Shown: positions 25,503 to 34,296, numbered from the stretch's first letter. The stretch: 64,000 nucleotides of DNA from Caldanaerobius fijiensis DSM 17918 (GCF_900129075.1 NZ_FQVH01000005.1:51193-115192), one strand, 5' to 3'. The notes: a model not told the origin generated them from the sequence alone. Made by a program: numbers and translations.

Positions 25503-25772
25503 ATGGATGCGTCTCATAATATATTTATAGAGAACAGAGAAAAAGCAAAAATAAGCGGGGTCATAGAAGTTATGAGCTTTAACGAAGATAACATAAATCT
25601 TTCTACAAACCTTGGGGGATTGATCATAAAAGGTAAGGATTTACACATAAACAAGCTTAACCTAGACGATGGGGAACTTATCATCGAAGGCACTATATTA
25701 AGCCTCACTTACACCAGCAAAGAAGATATGAAAGGCCGTGGAAAGGGCCTTTTAAGTAAAATGTTTAAATAA
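25503..25772 (+). CDS. yabP: Sporulation protein YabP
   Basis: The 89-aa protein has the YabP beta-rich signature: NIFIENREKAKISGVIEVMSF followed by GGLIIKGKDLHINKLNLDDGELIIEG. It is an early mother-cell sporulation protein without known enzymatic activity. ATG 25503 is chosen since AGGGTGA ends about 5 bases before it; GTG 25494 and ATG 25497 overlap that site. The last residues are basic (KGRGKGLLSKMFK). A terminator lies between it and yabQ. Confidence 0.9.
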   Translation: MDASHNIFIENREKAKISGVIEVMSFNEDNINLSTNLGGLIIKGKDLHINKLNLDDGELIIEGTILSLTYTSKEDMKGRGKGLLSKMFK

Positions 25773-25779
25773 TAATATG

Positions 25780-25808
25780 CCTCCTTACTTTGCTTTAAGG
25801 GGGTTTTT
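25780..25808 (+). terminator. Likely terminator between yabP and yabQ
   Basis: CCTCCTTA (25780-25787) pairs with TAAGGGGG (25796-25803), with one T-G pair, and is followed by five T residues. Confidence 0.65.
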
Positions 25809-25838
25809 CTATTACTTTTGGCGTGGTGGAGTGATGAT

Positions 25839-26267
25839 ATGGATTCGGCTATAAGTAATCAAGTATTAGTTTTTTTAATATGTATGTATGGAGGTATTTT
25901 CTTAGGGCTTTTTTATGATATTTACAGGATATTCAGGAGAATATTTAGACCTAAAAAAAAGGCTACGTATATTGAAGATGCGCTTTTTTGGTTAATTTGT
26001 TCGTTATTTGTGTTTTCAGTGATATTTCTTGCCAATTACGCGGAATTAAGGTTTTATACTTTCCTGGGATTTATATCGGGCTTTTATATTTACATGAAAT
26101 TATTCAGTTTTGTGTTTATAAGAATTACCATAAAGACACTCAGATGTATAAAAAGAAGTATGGTTGGCCTCTTTAGCTTTATATCATCTCCATTTTTGCT
26201 TGCATATAATATAGTGGCAAGGCAAATTAACGGTGTTAAAAATTTATTAAATTTCAGAAAAAAATGA
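25839..26267 (+). CDS. yabQ: Sporulation protein YabQ
   Basis: This 142-aa membrane protein has about three helices (residues 8-30, 50-90). The YabQ hallmark FLGLFYDIYRIFRR follows the first helix. It is needed for spore cortex formation in B. subtilis. ATG 25839 follows GGTGGAGTGA; the frame is open from a TTG at 25818. The C-terminal half is basic. Confidence 0.88.
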   Translation: MDSAISNQVLVFLICMYGGIFLGLFYDIYRIFRRIFRPKKKATYIEDALFWLICSLFVFSVIFLANYAELRFYTFLGFISGFYIYMKLFSFVFIRITIKTLRCIKRSMVGLFSFISSPFLLAYNIVARQINGVKNLLNFRKK

Positions 26268-26337
26268 AGGGATTTTAGTAGTTGCGTCGAATATCAATAT
26301 TAGATAATGCATTAATCCAAGGAAAGGATTGTTTTAG

Positions 26338-26613
26338 GTGAGGTTGAAGGTGAATAAAAGGAAACTGGTGATTTTTGCTATTACAGTTTATACTTCTGTG
26401 ACACTTATTCAGCAACAATATACCATAATTCGATTGCATAAAGAGCAGAGAGATTTAAATAAGCGAATCGAAATGGCTAAGAAAGAAAATGAAAGGCTTC
26501 AAAAGGAAATAAAATATTCAAAAACATTAGATTTTGTAAGAAAGATCGCCAGTGATGAATTGGGCTTGGTAAAAAAAGGCCAAACCGTCTATGTGGATAT
26601 TAATGGAAAATAG
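26338..26613 (+). CDS. divIC: Septum formation initiator DivIC/FtsB-like
   Basis: A short single-pass protein (91 aa) with a basic N-terminus, one helix (about residues 9-25), then a heptad coiled coil (EQRDLNKRIEMAKKENERLQKEI) and a C-terminal ASDELGLVKKGQTVYV motif typical of DivIC/FtsB. It joins the divisome through FtsL. GTG 26338 has GGAAAGGA 9 bases upstream. GTG 26350 with AGGTGAGG is an equally plausible start, removing four residues. Confidence 0.88.
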   Translation: MRLKVNKRKLVIFAITVYTSVTLIQQQYTIIRLHKEQRDLNKRIEMAKKENERLQKEIKYSKTLDFVRKIASDELGLVKKGQTVYVDINGK

Positions 26614-26650
26614 ATTTTTATAAAAAGTTAAATCAGAGCCTCTGATGTGC

Positions 26651-26679
26651 TTGCATTTGGGACAAATCATTGATACAAT
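26651..26679 (+). promoter_or_regulatory. Possible promoter of the S1-domain gene
   Basis: TTGCAT (26651-26656), a 17-base spacer and TACAAT (26674-26679) with TG extension. A short perfect dyad, ATCAGA-GCC-TCTGAT, lies at 26632-26646 just upstream. Confidence 0.45.
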
Positions 26680-26719
26680 AAAATTGTATTAAAGAATTAA
26701 AAGGAGGAATCTTTTATTT

Positions 26720-27157
26720 ATGCCAGTTGAGGTAGGCAAAGTGGTCGACGGAACCGTGCTAAATATAACAAGCTTCGGGGCATTTGTCCAGTTACCAGAA
26801 GGGGAAACTGGATTAGTACACATATCAGAAGTCGCAGATAAATACGTGAAAGATGTGAGAGATTATTTAAAAGAAAAGGATAAGGTAAAAGTTAAAATTT
26901 TGTCGGTTAGCCCTGATGGTAAAATTAGCTTGTCAATTAAAAAGGCGAATGCGGAGCTTAAAAAATCGTCTAGACCATTGGACTTAGAATGGAATCGTAA
27001 CAAATCGTCCAGCAACATGTCTTTTGAGGATAGGCTTGCTAAGTTTTTAAAGGATAGCGATGAAAGACAGCAGCAGCTTAAAAAGAACCTGGATACCAGA
27101 AGAAGGTCTGGGGGAGGATATAATAGAGGAAAAACCAATAAAATGATCGAAAAGTGA
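26720..27157 (+). CDS. S1-domain RNA-binding protein, YabR-like
   Basis: Residues 3-75 form one S1 domain (GKVVDGTVLNITSFGAFVQLPEGETGLVHISE), as in general stress protein 13 and YabR. The remainder is charged, with a SFEDRLAKFLKDSDERQQQLKK motif and a Gly/Arg end. That layout is standard for YabR in Clostridia. A perfect AAAGGAGG precedes ATG 26720. Its function is probably ribosome- or mRNA-associated, but it is not defined in the family. Confidence 0.9.
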   Translation: MPVEVGKVVDGTVLNITSFGAFVQLPEGETGLVHISEVADKYVKDVRDYLKEKDKVKVKILSVSPDGKISLSIKKANAELKKSSRPLDLEWNRNKSSSNMSFEDRLAKFLKDSDERQQQLKKNLDTRRRSGGGYNRGKTNKMIEK

Positions 27158-27190
27158 TTGATCTTTATGTAATGATAGTCGAGGTGACCG

Positions 27191-28120
27191 ATGAGATTTG
27201 GTTGTATTGATATAGGGACGAATTCGGTAAGGCTGTTAATAGCTGATGCCGATAAAAATGGTATAACTAAAATTTATAAAGGTATAAAGACGACTAGATT
27301 AGGTACTGGTGTAGATATCACCAGTACCTTGAAAATAGATGCTATATGCAGAACCGTAGATGCCGTTACAAATTTTGTAGATATAGCAAGGTCTTTTCAC
27401 TGTGATAAAATTATTGCAATAGGGACCAGCGCGGTAAGGGATGCTTTAAATAAGGAAGTGTTGTTACAAGAAATATATCAGAAAACGGGCGTAAGAGTTG
27501 ATGTGATATCTGGAAAAAAGGAAGCAGAATTGGCTTTTAAAGGAGTAGCCGGTGGCATAAAAAGTTGTGAAGGGAAGAGTATTTTAATTGTAGATATTGG
27601 CGGTGGCAGTACAGAATTTACATATGGGGAAAAGAACAAAATAAAGGAGAGGTATAGCCTAAACATAGGTGCTGTGAGGTTAACGGAAAGGTATTTAAAT
27701 GAGAGCTTATATGATAAAAGTCATATGCAAAAATTGAGTGAAGATATAGAAATGAATTTGATGTTATTGCATCGCTTAAAAGAGATTATTTTGAGTAGGG
27801 GTAAAAGAATTGTGGCGGTCGGTGTAGGTGGCACAATAACGTCGCTGGCAGCGATAGATCAAAACCTGGATGTTTACGATTCTGAAAAAGTTCACAGCTA
27901 CGTCTTGACATATCATAGAGTATATAGTATACTAAATGTGTTGTCTGGGATGAGCAGTGATGAAAGAAAGCGGGTAAAAGGTCTGATGCCTGAAAGAGCG
28001 GATATTATTGTAGCAGGCGTTATGATCCTTACAAAAGTAATGGAGTATTTTGAGCTAGAAGAAATTTCAGTCAGCGAATGGGACAATTTAGAAGGTCTGA
28101 TTTTCGAAAATATTCCTTGA
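27191..28120 (+). CDS. Ppx/GppA-family exopolyphosphatase/pppGpp phosphatase
   Basis: The 309-aa protein is a short Ppx/GppA phosphatase of the actin-like ATPase fold. The phosphate loops are CIDIGTNSVRLLIA at the N-terminus and LIVDIGGGSTEF near residue 140, with AVGVGGTITSLAA later. Substrates in the family are polyphosphate and pppGpp; the C-terminal extension of E. coli Ppx is missing, so the choice cannot be made. A perfect 11-bp inverted repeat lies within the gene at 27301-27329. The stop codon is inside the -35 box of the tRNA promoter. Confidence 0.9.
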   Translation: MRFGCIDIGTNSVRLLIADADKNGITKIYKGIKTTRLGTGVDITSTLKIDAICRTVDAVTNFVDIARSFHCDKIIAIGTSAVRDALNKEVLLQEIYQKTGVRVDVISGKKEAELAFKGVAGGIKSCEGKSILIVDIGGGSTEFTYGEKNKIKERYSLNIGAVRLTERYLNESLYDKSHMQKLSEDIEMNLMLLHRLKEIILSRGKRIVAVGVGGTITSLAAIDQNLDVYDSEKVHSYVLTYHRVYSILNVLSGMSSDERKRVKGLMPERADIIVAGVMILTKVMEYFELEEISVSEWDNLEGLIFENIP

Positions 28121-28145
28121 CAAAGTGGTTGCGTTGATATATAAT
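28117..28145 (+). promoter_or_regulatory. Perfect consensus promoter of the tRNA operon
   Basis: TTGACA (28117-28122), exactly 17 bases, then TATAAT (28140-28145): every position matches the sigma-A consensus. It overlaps the ppx/gppA stop codon. Confidence 0.9.
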
Positions 28146-28165
28146 ATATATCGTCGCTGAGGTTT

Positions 28166-28256
28166 GCCGGAGTGGCGGAACTGGCAGACGCACAGGACTT
28201 AAAATCCTGGGGGTCCTAAAAGACTCGTACCGGTTCGATTCCGGTCTCCGGCACCA
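28166..28256 (+). tRNA. tRNA-Leu (anticodon TAA), CCA encoded
   Basis: A class II tRNA with acceptor GCCGGAG paired to CTCCGGC, anticodon stem CAGGA/TCCTG with loop CTTAAAA (anticodon TAA), a long variable arm and the T-arm CCGG-TTCGATT-CCGG. The 3' CCA is encoded. Confidence 0.95.
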
Positions 28257-28271
28257 GGTGGTGTAAAACAT

Positions 28272-28344
<73 letters not shown>

Positions 28345-28386
28345 CTAAATTTTAATTATGATTTTTAAAAATTAATAATAAAATAG

Positions 28387-28460
28387 GGCGGCGTAGCTCA
28401 GTTGGCTAGAGCATGCGGTTCATACCCGCAGTGTCGGTGGTTCGACTCCACTCGCCGCTA
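28387..28460 (+). tRNA. Elongator tRNA-Met (anticodon CAT)
   Basis: Acceptor GGCGGCG pairs with CGCCGCT through a G-U at the first position, as in the B. subtilis elongator tRNA-Met. The anticodon loop is TTCATAC (CAT). CCA is not encoded. A lysidine-modified tRNA-Ile(CAT) was considered, but the overall sequence is closer to tRNA-Met. Confidence 0.88.
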
Positions 28461-28485
28461 TTATATGTGTGCAATATGTAAACCG

Positions 28486-28545
28486 AATCGTCTATCGAGA
28501 GCCTGAAGACAACTTCAGCTCTATTGGTATAGACGATTATTTTAT
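28486..28545 (+). terminator. Nested-hairpin terminator of the tRNA operon
   Basis: The outer stem AATCGTCTAT (28486-28495) with ATAGACGATT (28529-28538) encloses an inner hairpin, AGAG-c-CTGAAG over ACAA with CTTCAG-CTCT (28498-28522). A T-rich tail follows. The size is unusual for a simple terminator. Confidence 0.7.
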
Positions 28546-28570
28546 TTATATAAAAAACAATCAGGTGAAT

Positions 28571-28599
28571 TTGCTTTATTTTTTTTCTTAGGATATAAT
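28571..28599 (+). promoter_or_regulatory. Predicted promoter of the ABC exporter
   Basis: TTGCTT (28571-28576), a 17-base spacer and TATAAT (28594-28599). A perfect inverted repeat, ATATTTTT/AAAAATAT with a 5-base loop, starts within the -10 and covers the predicted transcription start. Confidence 0.5.
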
Positions 28600-28643
28600 A
28601 TTTTTGCTGTAAAAATATCGATGATAAAGGGGTGTATAAGAGT

Positions 28644-30401
28644 ATGCGATATTTGTTACGACTTGTGCGATATGCCAGACCTTATTGGAAATATCTCATT
28701 ATAGCTGTAATAAGTACGTTTTCCATAACTGGTTTGAACCTTATAGGTCCCTGGTTAATAAGGGATCTTATTGGAGTAGTAACTAATCTTAATCGCTACA
28801 CCAATGCCAAGGAACTCATTGTAAGACTTTCAATAATACTGACACTAACTTATATAGCCAGAACTGTATTTCAGTTTTTAAGCAGCTATTTGTCTCATTA
28901 TGGAGCGTGGCAGTTGGTGGCCTATATGAGGGTGTTAGTATATGAGAAACTACAAAAGCTTTCATTGAGGTATTACCATGACAAGCAGACAGGGCAGTTG
29001 ATGTCAAGAGTAATAAATGATACTGCTACCTTTGAGATGCTGATAGCTCATGCCTTACCAGATCTCTTTACTAATGCCCTGATACTTCTGGGTGTAACTA
29101 TAATACTGTTTATCATGAATCCTATTCTGGCATTTTTATCGCTGGTGCCCATCCCTTTTTTGGTTTATGGGGGAGCAGTATTTACCAAGCGCATACTGCC
29201 CTCATTCAGGTTTGCCCAACGGGCTTTAGCTGATTTAAATGCTGATCTGCAAGATAATCTGTCGGGGATAAGAGAAATACAGGCTTTTAACCAACAGGAG
29301 CGCGAGATAGGAAAAATAAAAAATAGGGCGTATGAGCATGCAACGGCACTAATAGGTGCATTAAAGCTTAGCGCTATATTTCATCCAGTGTTGAATTTTT
29401 TCAGCTCAATAGGGACTGTTATAGTGGTGTCTCTGGGAGGTATAATGGCCATAAAGGGCAAACTACCGGTAGAGGATATAGTTGGCTTCATATTATATTT
29501 AAGTATGTTTTATCAGCCTATAACAGCATTGGGCCAGGTTCTAGAAAACCTTCAACAGGCATTGGCTGGTGCAGAAAGGGTATTTGAGGTCCTGGATACA
29601 GAACCTGATGTAAAAGAGAAGGAACATGCAATTGACTTAAAAAATATAAAAGGTAAAATAACCTTTGAACATGTGAATTTTTCTTACAATAATGAAAAAC
29701 CAGTATTAGAAGACATATCTTTTACTATAAACCCGGGGCAAATGGTTGCTTTTGTAGGTCCTACCGGTGTAGGTAAAACCACTATAATGAGCCTTATAAA
29801 TCGCTTCTACGATGTGGATTCAGGGTCGATAAAGATAGACGATATAGATATCAGGGAAGTATCTTTGAGGTCTTTAAGGAATAATATAAGCATGGTGCTG
29901 CAGGATGTCTTTTTGTTTAATGGAACGATTGCTGAAAACATAGCTTACGGTAATGAAAAGGCCACTATGGATGATATCATAAATGCCGCAAAAATAGCAT
30001 GTGCTCATGACTTTATAATGCAGATGCCTGATGGTTATAATACCTATATAGGAGAAAGAGGTATAAAACTTTCTGGAGGACAAAAGCAAAGGATTTCTAT
30101 AGCCAGGGCAGTGTTAAAAAATTCGCCTATTCTCATACTGGATGAGGCTACATCTTCAGTTGATGCAGAAACCGAAAGAGAGATACAAAATGCTATAAAT
30201 AATCTGGCAGGCAGCAGAACTATCCTGATAATAGCTCATCGCCTGTCCACGGTAAAAAAAGCCGACAATATAATAGTCCTAAAAGATGGTCGCATTGTGG
30301 AACAGGGGAAACATGAGGACTTAATAAAGCGAAAAGGGTTGTATCACTATCTGTGCTCTATGCAGTTCTTGACTCAAGAGGAAAATATAAAATTAGCATA
30401 A
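28644..30401 (+). CDS. ABC exporter half-transporter (membrane plus ATPase)
   Basis: The 585-aa protein has a type I exporter membrane domain with six helices (residues about 15-310) and an ATPase domain with Walker A GPTGVGKTT, signature LSGGQKQR, Walker B ILILDEATSSVD and the switch His in AHRLST. It belongs to the MsbA/LmrA/BmrA group and acts as a homodimer or with a partner; no partner is adjacent. The substrate (lipid, drug or peptide) is not evident. ATG 28644 follows AAAGGGGTG; a GTG at 28632 overlaps that site. Confidence 0.92.
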   Translation: MRYLLRLVRYARPYWKYLIIAVISTFSITGLNLIGPWLIRDLIGVVTNLNRYTNAKELIVRLSIILTLTYIARTVFQFLSSYLSHYGAWQLVAYMRVLVYEKLQKLSLRYYHDKQTGQLMSRVINDTATFEMLIAHALPDLFTNALILLGVTIILFIMNPILAFLSLVPIPFLVYGGAVFTKRILPSFRFAQRALADLNADLQDNLSGIREIQAFNQQEREIGKIKNRAYEHATALIGALKLSAIFHPVLNFFSSIGTVIVVSLGGIMAIKGKLPVEDIVGFILYLSMFYQPITALGQVLENLQQALAGAERVFEVLDTEPDVKEKEHAIDLKNIKGKITFEHVNFSYNNEKPVLEDISFTINPGQMVAFVGPTGVGKTTIMSLINRFYDVDSGSIKIDDIDIREVSLRSLRNNISMVLQDVFLFNGTIAENIAYGNEKATMDDIINAAKIACAHDFIMQMPDGYNTYIGERGIKLSGGQKQRISIARAVLKNSPILILDEATSSVDAETEREIQNAINNLAGSRTILIIAHRLSTVKKADNIIVLKDGRIVEQGKHEDLIKRKGLYHYLCSMQFLTQEENIKLA

Positions 30402-30460
30402 CTTATTGATATTAAAAAATGCATATTTTTTTACAATTATAAAAAAGAGGAGTGGCTGTA

Positions 30461-31495
30461 TTGGAAAAGTACCTTATTTTGATGCATCCATACCATAACC
30501 AGGTTTACTACAATACATCTAAAAAATTAGCTTTGTTAGAATTTGAGGCTGCAGCTTATCGAATGTCTAGGACATGTGAAAATATAGCCCTAGAAAATAT
30601 ACACGGCATAGATTATGTAACTTTTAACGTTGATTCCTTACCTTCACAAGATCTTAAATTGATATCCAGGCTGTCTTTTGTATATGCTCTTTTTAAACAG
30701 GAGGAATATGGCGGCAAGACATGTTTAGTTCCCATGACTAAAGATTACGGGCAATATCTTGAGGATGATATCGTGAACATTTTGAAATACTCAGGTAAGA
30801 CCAATGAATATTTCACAAAGCTCATGATAAATCTGGCAGTATTTGCTAGCGATTTTTATGGTCAAGATCGTATAAATCTGCTAGATCCTGTATGCGGTAA
30901 GGGTACCTCGCTTTTTCAAGGATTGATTTTTGGTTATAATGTTTCAGGAGTAGAAATAGATAAAAAGCTTGTAGACCAGGGGTTGGCATTTTTGATTAAG
31001 TATCTGGAAAACAAGCGATTTAAGCACAAAGTATCAAAGTCAAAGATGTCTTCGGAAGGGACTAAAATATGCGATATAACTTGTATAAATCTGGCAAAAA
31101 CTAAGGAAGAGTATAAAAACAATAATATGCTTGAAGTAAACATGGTGCGTGGAGATACGGTAAATACCGATAAATACTTTAAAAAGAATTATTTTCATGT
31201 GATTGTTGCTGACTTGCCTTACGGTATTCAACACGGGAGCAATACTGGCACAGGTAGTTTTACGCGCAATCCAGAACTTTTGCTGCAAAAAGCTTTGCCT
31301 GCATGGACCAGTGTACTGAAAAAGGGAGGCAGTTTGGTATTGTCATGGAATACTTTTTTGCTAAAACGTCAGAACCTCCACCAACTTTTAGAGCAAGCTG
31401 GTCTGGCGGTATTAGAGAAAGAGACCTATAACCAGTTCGAACATCGTGTAGATCAGGCGATTATGCGTGATATAATAGTAGCTAGAAAAAACTGA
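30461..31495 (+). CDS. Trm11-like SAM-dependent methyltransferase
   Basis: The 344-aa protein ends in a Rossmann methyltransferase with the SAM motif LLDPVCGKGTSLFQGL and the catalytic motif ADLPYG. Asp-Leu-Pro-Tyr fits an amino methyltransferase acting on RNA or DNA bases, closest to the archaeal/eukaryal Trm11 (tRNA guanosine-10) group. The N-terminal 150 residues could be a substrate-binding domain in place of THUMP. TTG 30461 follows AGAGGAG by 7 bases; GTG 30452 overlaps that site. The target is unproven. Confidence 0.75.
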   Translation: MEKYLILMHPYHNQVYYNTSKKLALLEFEAAAYRMSRTCENIALENIHGIDYVTFNVDSLPSQDLKLISRLSFVYALFKQEEYGGKTCLVPMTKDYGQYLEDDIVNILKYSGKTNEYFTKLMINLAVFASDFYGQDRINLLDPVCGKGTSLFQGLIFGYNVSGVEIDKKLVDQGLAFLIKYLENKRFKHKVSKSKMSSEGTKICDITCINLAKTKEEYKNNNMLEVNMVRGDTVNTDKYFKKNYFHVIVADLPYGIQHGSNTGTGSFTRNPELLLQKALPAWTSVLKKGGSLVLSWNTFLLKRQNLHQLLEQAGLAVLEKETYNQFEHRVDQAIMRDIIVARKN

Positions 31496-31522
31496 AAAAT
31501 ATATTTTTTATGAAAGGAGTGA

Positions 31523-34141
31523 ATGACAATAATATATTGGAATCAAGAATATAAGGATGTGGAGGAGTATTTAAAGACGGATATCATCAAGGGCCTTAGC
31601 AACGAAGAAGCTCAGAAGCGCTTACGCGAATACGGTTATAATCAACTTAAAGAACAAAATAAGAAATCTCTTTTTTTGATGTTTCTCGATCAATTTAAAG
31701 ATTTTATGGTGCTCATATTGTTAGCGGCAACAATCATCTCGTTATTATTAGGTGAGGTAACAGATGCTGTAATTATGATAGTTGTAGTAGTATTAAATGG
31801 GATTTTGGGTATGTTGCAGGAAAACAGGGCTGAAAAGTCTCTGGAAGCATTGAAAAAATTGACTTCACCAACGGCTAGGGTCATTCGAAGCGGAAGAGTT
31901 GTCGACATTCCCACAAGCCAGCTTGTACCGGGAGATATAGTGTATTTAGAAGCGGGTAATTTTGTTCCTGCGGATGGCAGGCTTTTTGAGGCAACTAATT
32001 TAAGGATCGATGAATCAGCATTGACTGGGGAATCGGTACCTGTAGATAAGGATATAAAGGCGTTAAAAGCCGAAGAGCTTCCATTAGGAGATAGGATAAA
32101 TATGGCTTATATGGGCACTGTGGTAGCTTATGGTAGAGGTCGTATGATTGTGACAGATACCGGGATGAATACAGAAATGGGTAAGATCGCTGAATTTATT
32201 GATAGCCAGGATACAGCCGCTACGCCACTTCAAAGGCGGCTTGAAGAATTGGGAAAATACCTTGGAGTTGGGGTTCTTTTAATCTGTTTTATCATTTTTA
32301 TAACAGGTATTTTGAGTAGACGGCCTGTCTTTGACATGTTTATGACAGCTGTGAGCCTGGCTGTTGCTGCTATTCCGGAAGGACTACCTGCTATAGTTAC
32401 GATTACCCTGGCAATAGGCGTTCAAAAGATGATAAAGAAGAAAGCTATTATAAGAAAATTACCTGCGGTAGAGACGCTTGGAAGCGCCAGTGTTATATGT
32501 ACAGATAAAACCGGTACATTAACACAAAATCGCATGACGGTAATGAAATTATATACAAATGATAAAGTTTATAGCGATATAAATGCCATATTTAAATCTG
32601 AAGGCAGCACAGATAATGAAGTGAAGTTCTTATTAGAATGTGCAGCCCTTTGCACAGATGCTTTTATAGATGAGGATGGAAGGGAAATTGGGGATCCTAC
32701 CGAAGTGGCTATTGTCATGGCTGCTAAATCGGCTGGTATAAGAAAACAGGATATAGAAGAGGCAAAACCGCGAGTTGACGAGGTGCCTTTTGATTCTGAC
32801 CGAAAAATGATGACGACAGTACATAGAGATGAAAAAGGATACAAGGTGATAACGAAGGGTGCACCTGATAATGTAATTGATAGGTGTACAAGTTTATATT
32901 TGAATGGCGATATATTGCCGTTGGACGATAGTATTAAAGAGAAGATAAAAGCGGTTAATGAAGAAATGGCAAAAGGTGCGTTGAGAGTATTGGCTGTTGC
33001 ATATAAAGATTTGGATGATATTGGATCACATGGCGAATTTGAATGTGATCTTACGTTTATAGGTTTGATAGGCATGATCGATCCTCCCAGGGAAGAAGTA
33101 AAAGAATCTGTGAGGTTGTGTAAAAAAGCAGGGATTAAGCCTGTTATGATTACAGGTGACCACTTGGTCACAGCCGTAGCAATCGGAAAAGAATTGGGCA
33201 TATACAAGGCAGGGGATGAGGCTGTGACAGGTGTTCAATTAAACGAATTAACAGATGAAGAATTGGATAAACAGGTTAAGGATATTTCGGTTTATGCAAG
33301 GGTTTCACCAGAGCATAAAGTAAGGATAGTAAAAGCCTGGCAGAATAATGGAGCTGTTGTTGCTATGACAGGTGATGGGGTAAATGATGCTCCTGCTCTT
33401 AAACAGGCTGATATAGGAGCTGCCATGGGGATGACAGGTACTGATGTGGCAAAGGGTGCCGCAGACATGATATTAACAGATGACAATTTTGCAACCATTG
33501 TTTCTGCAGTTCAAGAAGGCCGGACCATTTACGAAAATATACGTAAATCAATACACTTTCTTTTATCATGCAATGTAGGTGAAATTGTAGTGATTTTTGT
33601 GGCAGTTATGCTTGGCATGCCTATGCCGCTAAAACCTATTCACATTTTATGGATAAACCTTTTAACAGATAGCTTTCCGGCCCTTGCTTTAGGCGTTGAA
33701 CCGCCAGCACCTGATGTTATGGATAAAAAACCCAGGCCAAAGGGAGAGAGCATATTCGCACACGGCTTATGGTGGAAAATTACATTGCAGGGCATTTTGA
33801 TAGGCCTTTTGACCTTGGTTGCTTTTAGACTTGGATTAATGAAGAAGAATCTTATAACAGCGAGGACGATGGCTTTTTCTACACTTGTTTTAACCCAGCT
33901 ATTTCAAGCTCTGAATGTAAGAGCAGAGGCATCATTGCTTAAAATTGGCGTCTTTAGTAATAGATACATGACTTATTCTATTATACTATCGGCAGTGTTA
34001 ATGTTTATAGTTATTTTAACGCCATTGAGGACTTACTTTGGCGTGAGCGTGTTAAATGCAACAGATTGGGGAATAGTCTTTATATTATCCCTTTCAATAT
34101 TGATAATAACAGAAGTTATCAAATATTTTAAAAAACCTTGA
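31523..34141 (+). CDS. Calcium-type P-type ATPase (P2A)
   Basis: This complete cation pump (872 aa) has the TGES actuator motif, phosphorylated Asp in DKTGTLT, nucleotide-binding KGAPD, and hinge TGDGVNDAPALKQADIG. The M4 motif PEGLPAIVTITLA and the M5-M6 region match SERCA/PMR1-like P2A pumps that export Ca2+ and sometimes Mn2+. ATG 31523 lies only 3 bases from AGGAG, and no alternative in-frame start is near. A terminator overlaps the end. Confidence 0.93.
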   Translation: MTIIYWNQEYKDVEEYLKTDIIKGLSNEEAQKRLREYGYNQLKEQNKKSLFLMFLDQFKDFMVLILLAATIISLLLGEVTDAVIMIVVVVLNGILGMLQENRAEKSLEALKKLTSPTARVIRSGRVVDIPTSQLVPGDIVYLEAGNFVPADGRLFEATNLRIDESALTGESVPVDKDIKALKAEELPLGDRINMAYMGTVVAYGRGRMIVTDTGMNTEMGKIAEFIDSQDTAATPLQRRLEELGKYLGVGVLLICFIIFITGILSRRPVFDMFMTAVSLAVAAIPEGLPAIVTITLAIGVQKMIKKKAIIRKLPAVETLGSASVICTDKTGTLTQNRMTVMKLYTNDKVYSDINAIFKSEGSTDNEVKFLLECAALCTDAFIDEDGREIGDPTEVAIVMAAKSAGIRKQDIEEAKPRVDEVPFDSDRKMMTTVHRDEKGYKVITKGAPDNVIDRCTSLYLNGDILPLDDSIKEKIKAVNEEMAKGALRVLAVAYKDLDDIGSHGEFECDLTFIGLIGMIDPPREEVKESVRLCKKAGIKPVMITGDHLVTAVAIGKELGIYKAGDEAVTGVQLNELTDEELDKQVKDISVYARVSPEHKVRIVKAWQNNGAVVAMTGDGVNDAPALKQADIGAAMGMTGTDVAKGAADMILTDDNFATIVSAVQEGRTIYENIRKSIHFLLSCNVGEIVVIFVAVMLGMPMPLKPIHILWINLLTDSFPALALGVEPPAPDVMDKKPRPKGESIFAHGLWWKITLQGILIGLLTLVAFRLGLMKKNLITARTMAFSTLVLTQLFQALNVRAEASLLKIGVFSNRYMTYSIILSAVLMFIVILTPLRTYFGVSVLNATDWGIVFILSLSILIITEVIKYFKKP

Positions 34142-34170
34142 TGTGATTTTTTTCACTCAAGGTTTTTTTT
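34130..34170 (+). terminator. Terminator after the P-type ATPase
   Basis: AAAAAACCTTGA (34130-34141) pairs with TCAAGG plus T-run (34157-34168); a small GTGA/TCAC stem sits in the loop. Confidence 0.85.
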
Positions 34171-34172
34171 AC

Positions 34173-34201
34173 TTGATTATAAGTAAAAAATATTGTATAA
34201 T
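34173..34201 (+). promoter_or_regulatory. Predicted promoter of the small ferredoxin gene
   Basis: TTGATT (34173-34178), a 17-base spacer and TATAAT (34196-34201). The implied leader of about 90 bases begins with a CCCC tract and three G tracts (34212-34234). Confidence 0.65.
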
Positions 34202-34296
34202 GGATACAGCACCCCAGGGGGATGGGGATAGGGGAATTATTATAATGGCAATGTAATTAAATACGAAAAGATAAAAGACAGGAAGGAAGGGGAAAA

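Noticed and set aside
26632..26646. ATCAGA-GCC-TCTGAT dyad as a terminator of divIC
   Set aside because: The stem is short and no T-run follows; it is noted only beside the promoter it precedes.
32569..33207. Long minus-strand frame (212 codons) opposite the P-type ATPase
   Set aside because: It mirrors the codon pattern of the conserved pump gene and has no recognisable protein features.
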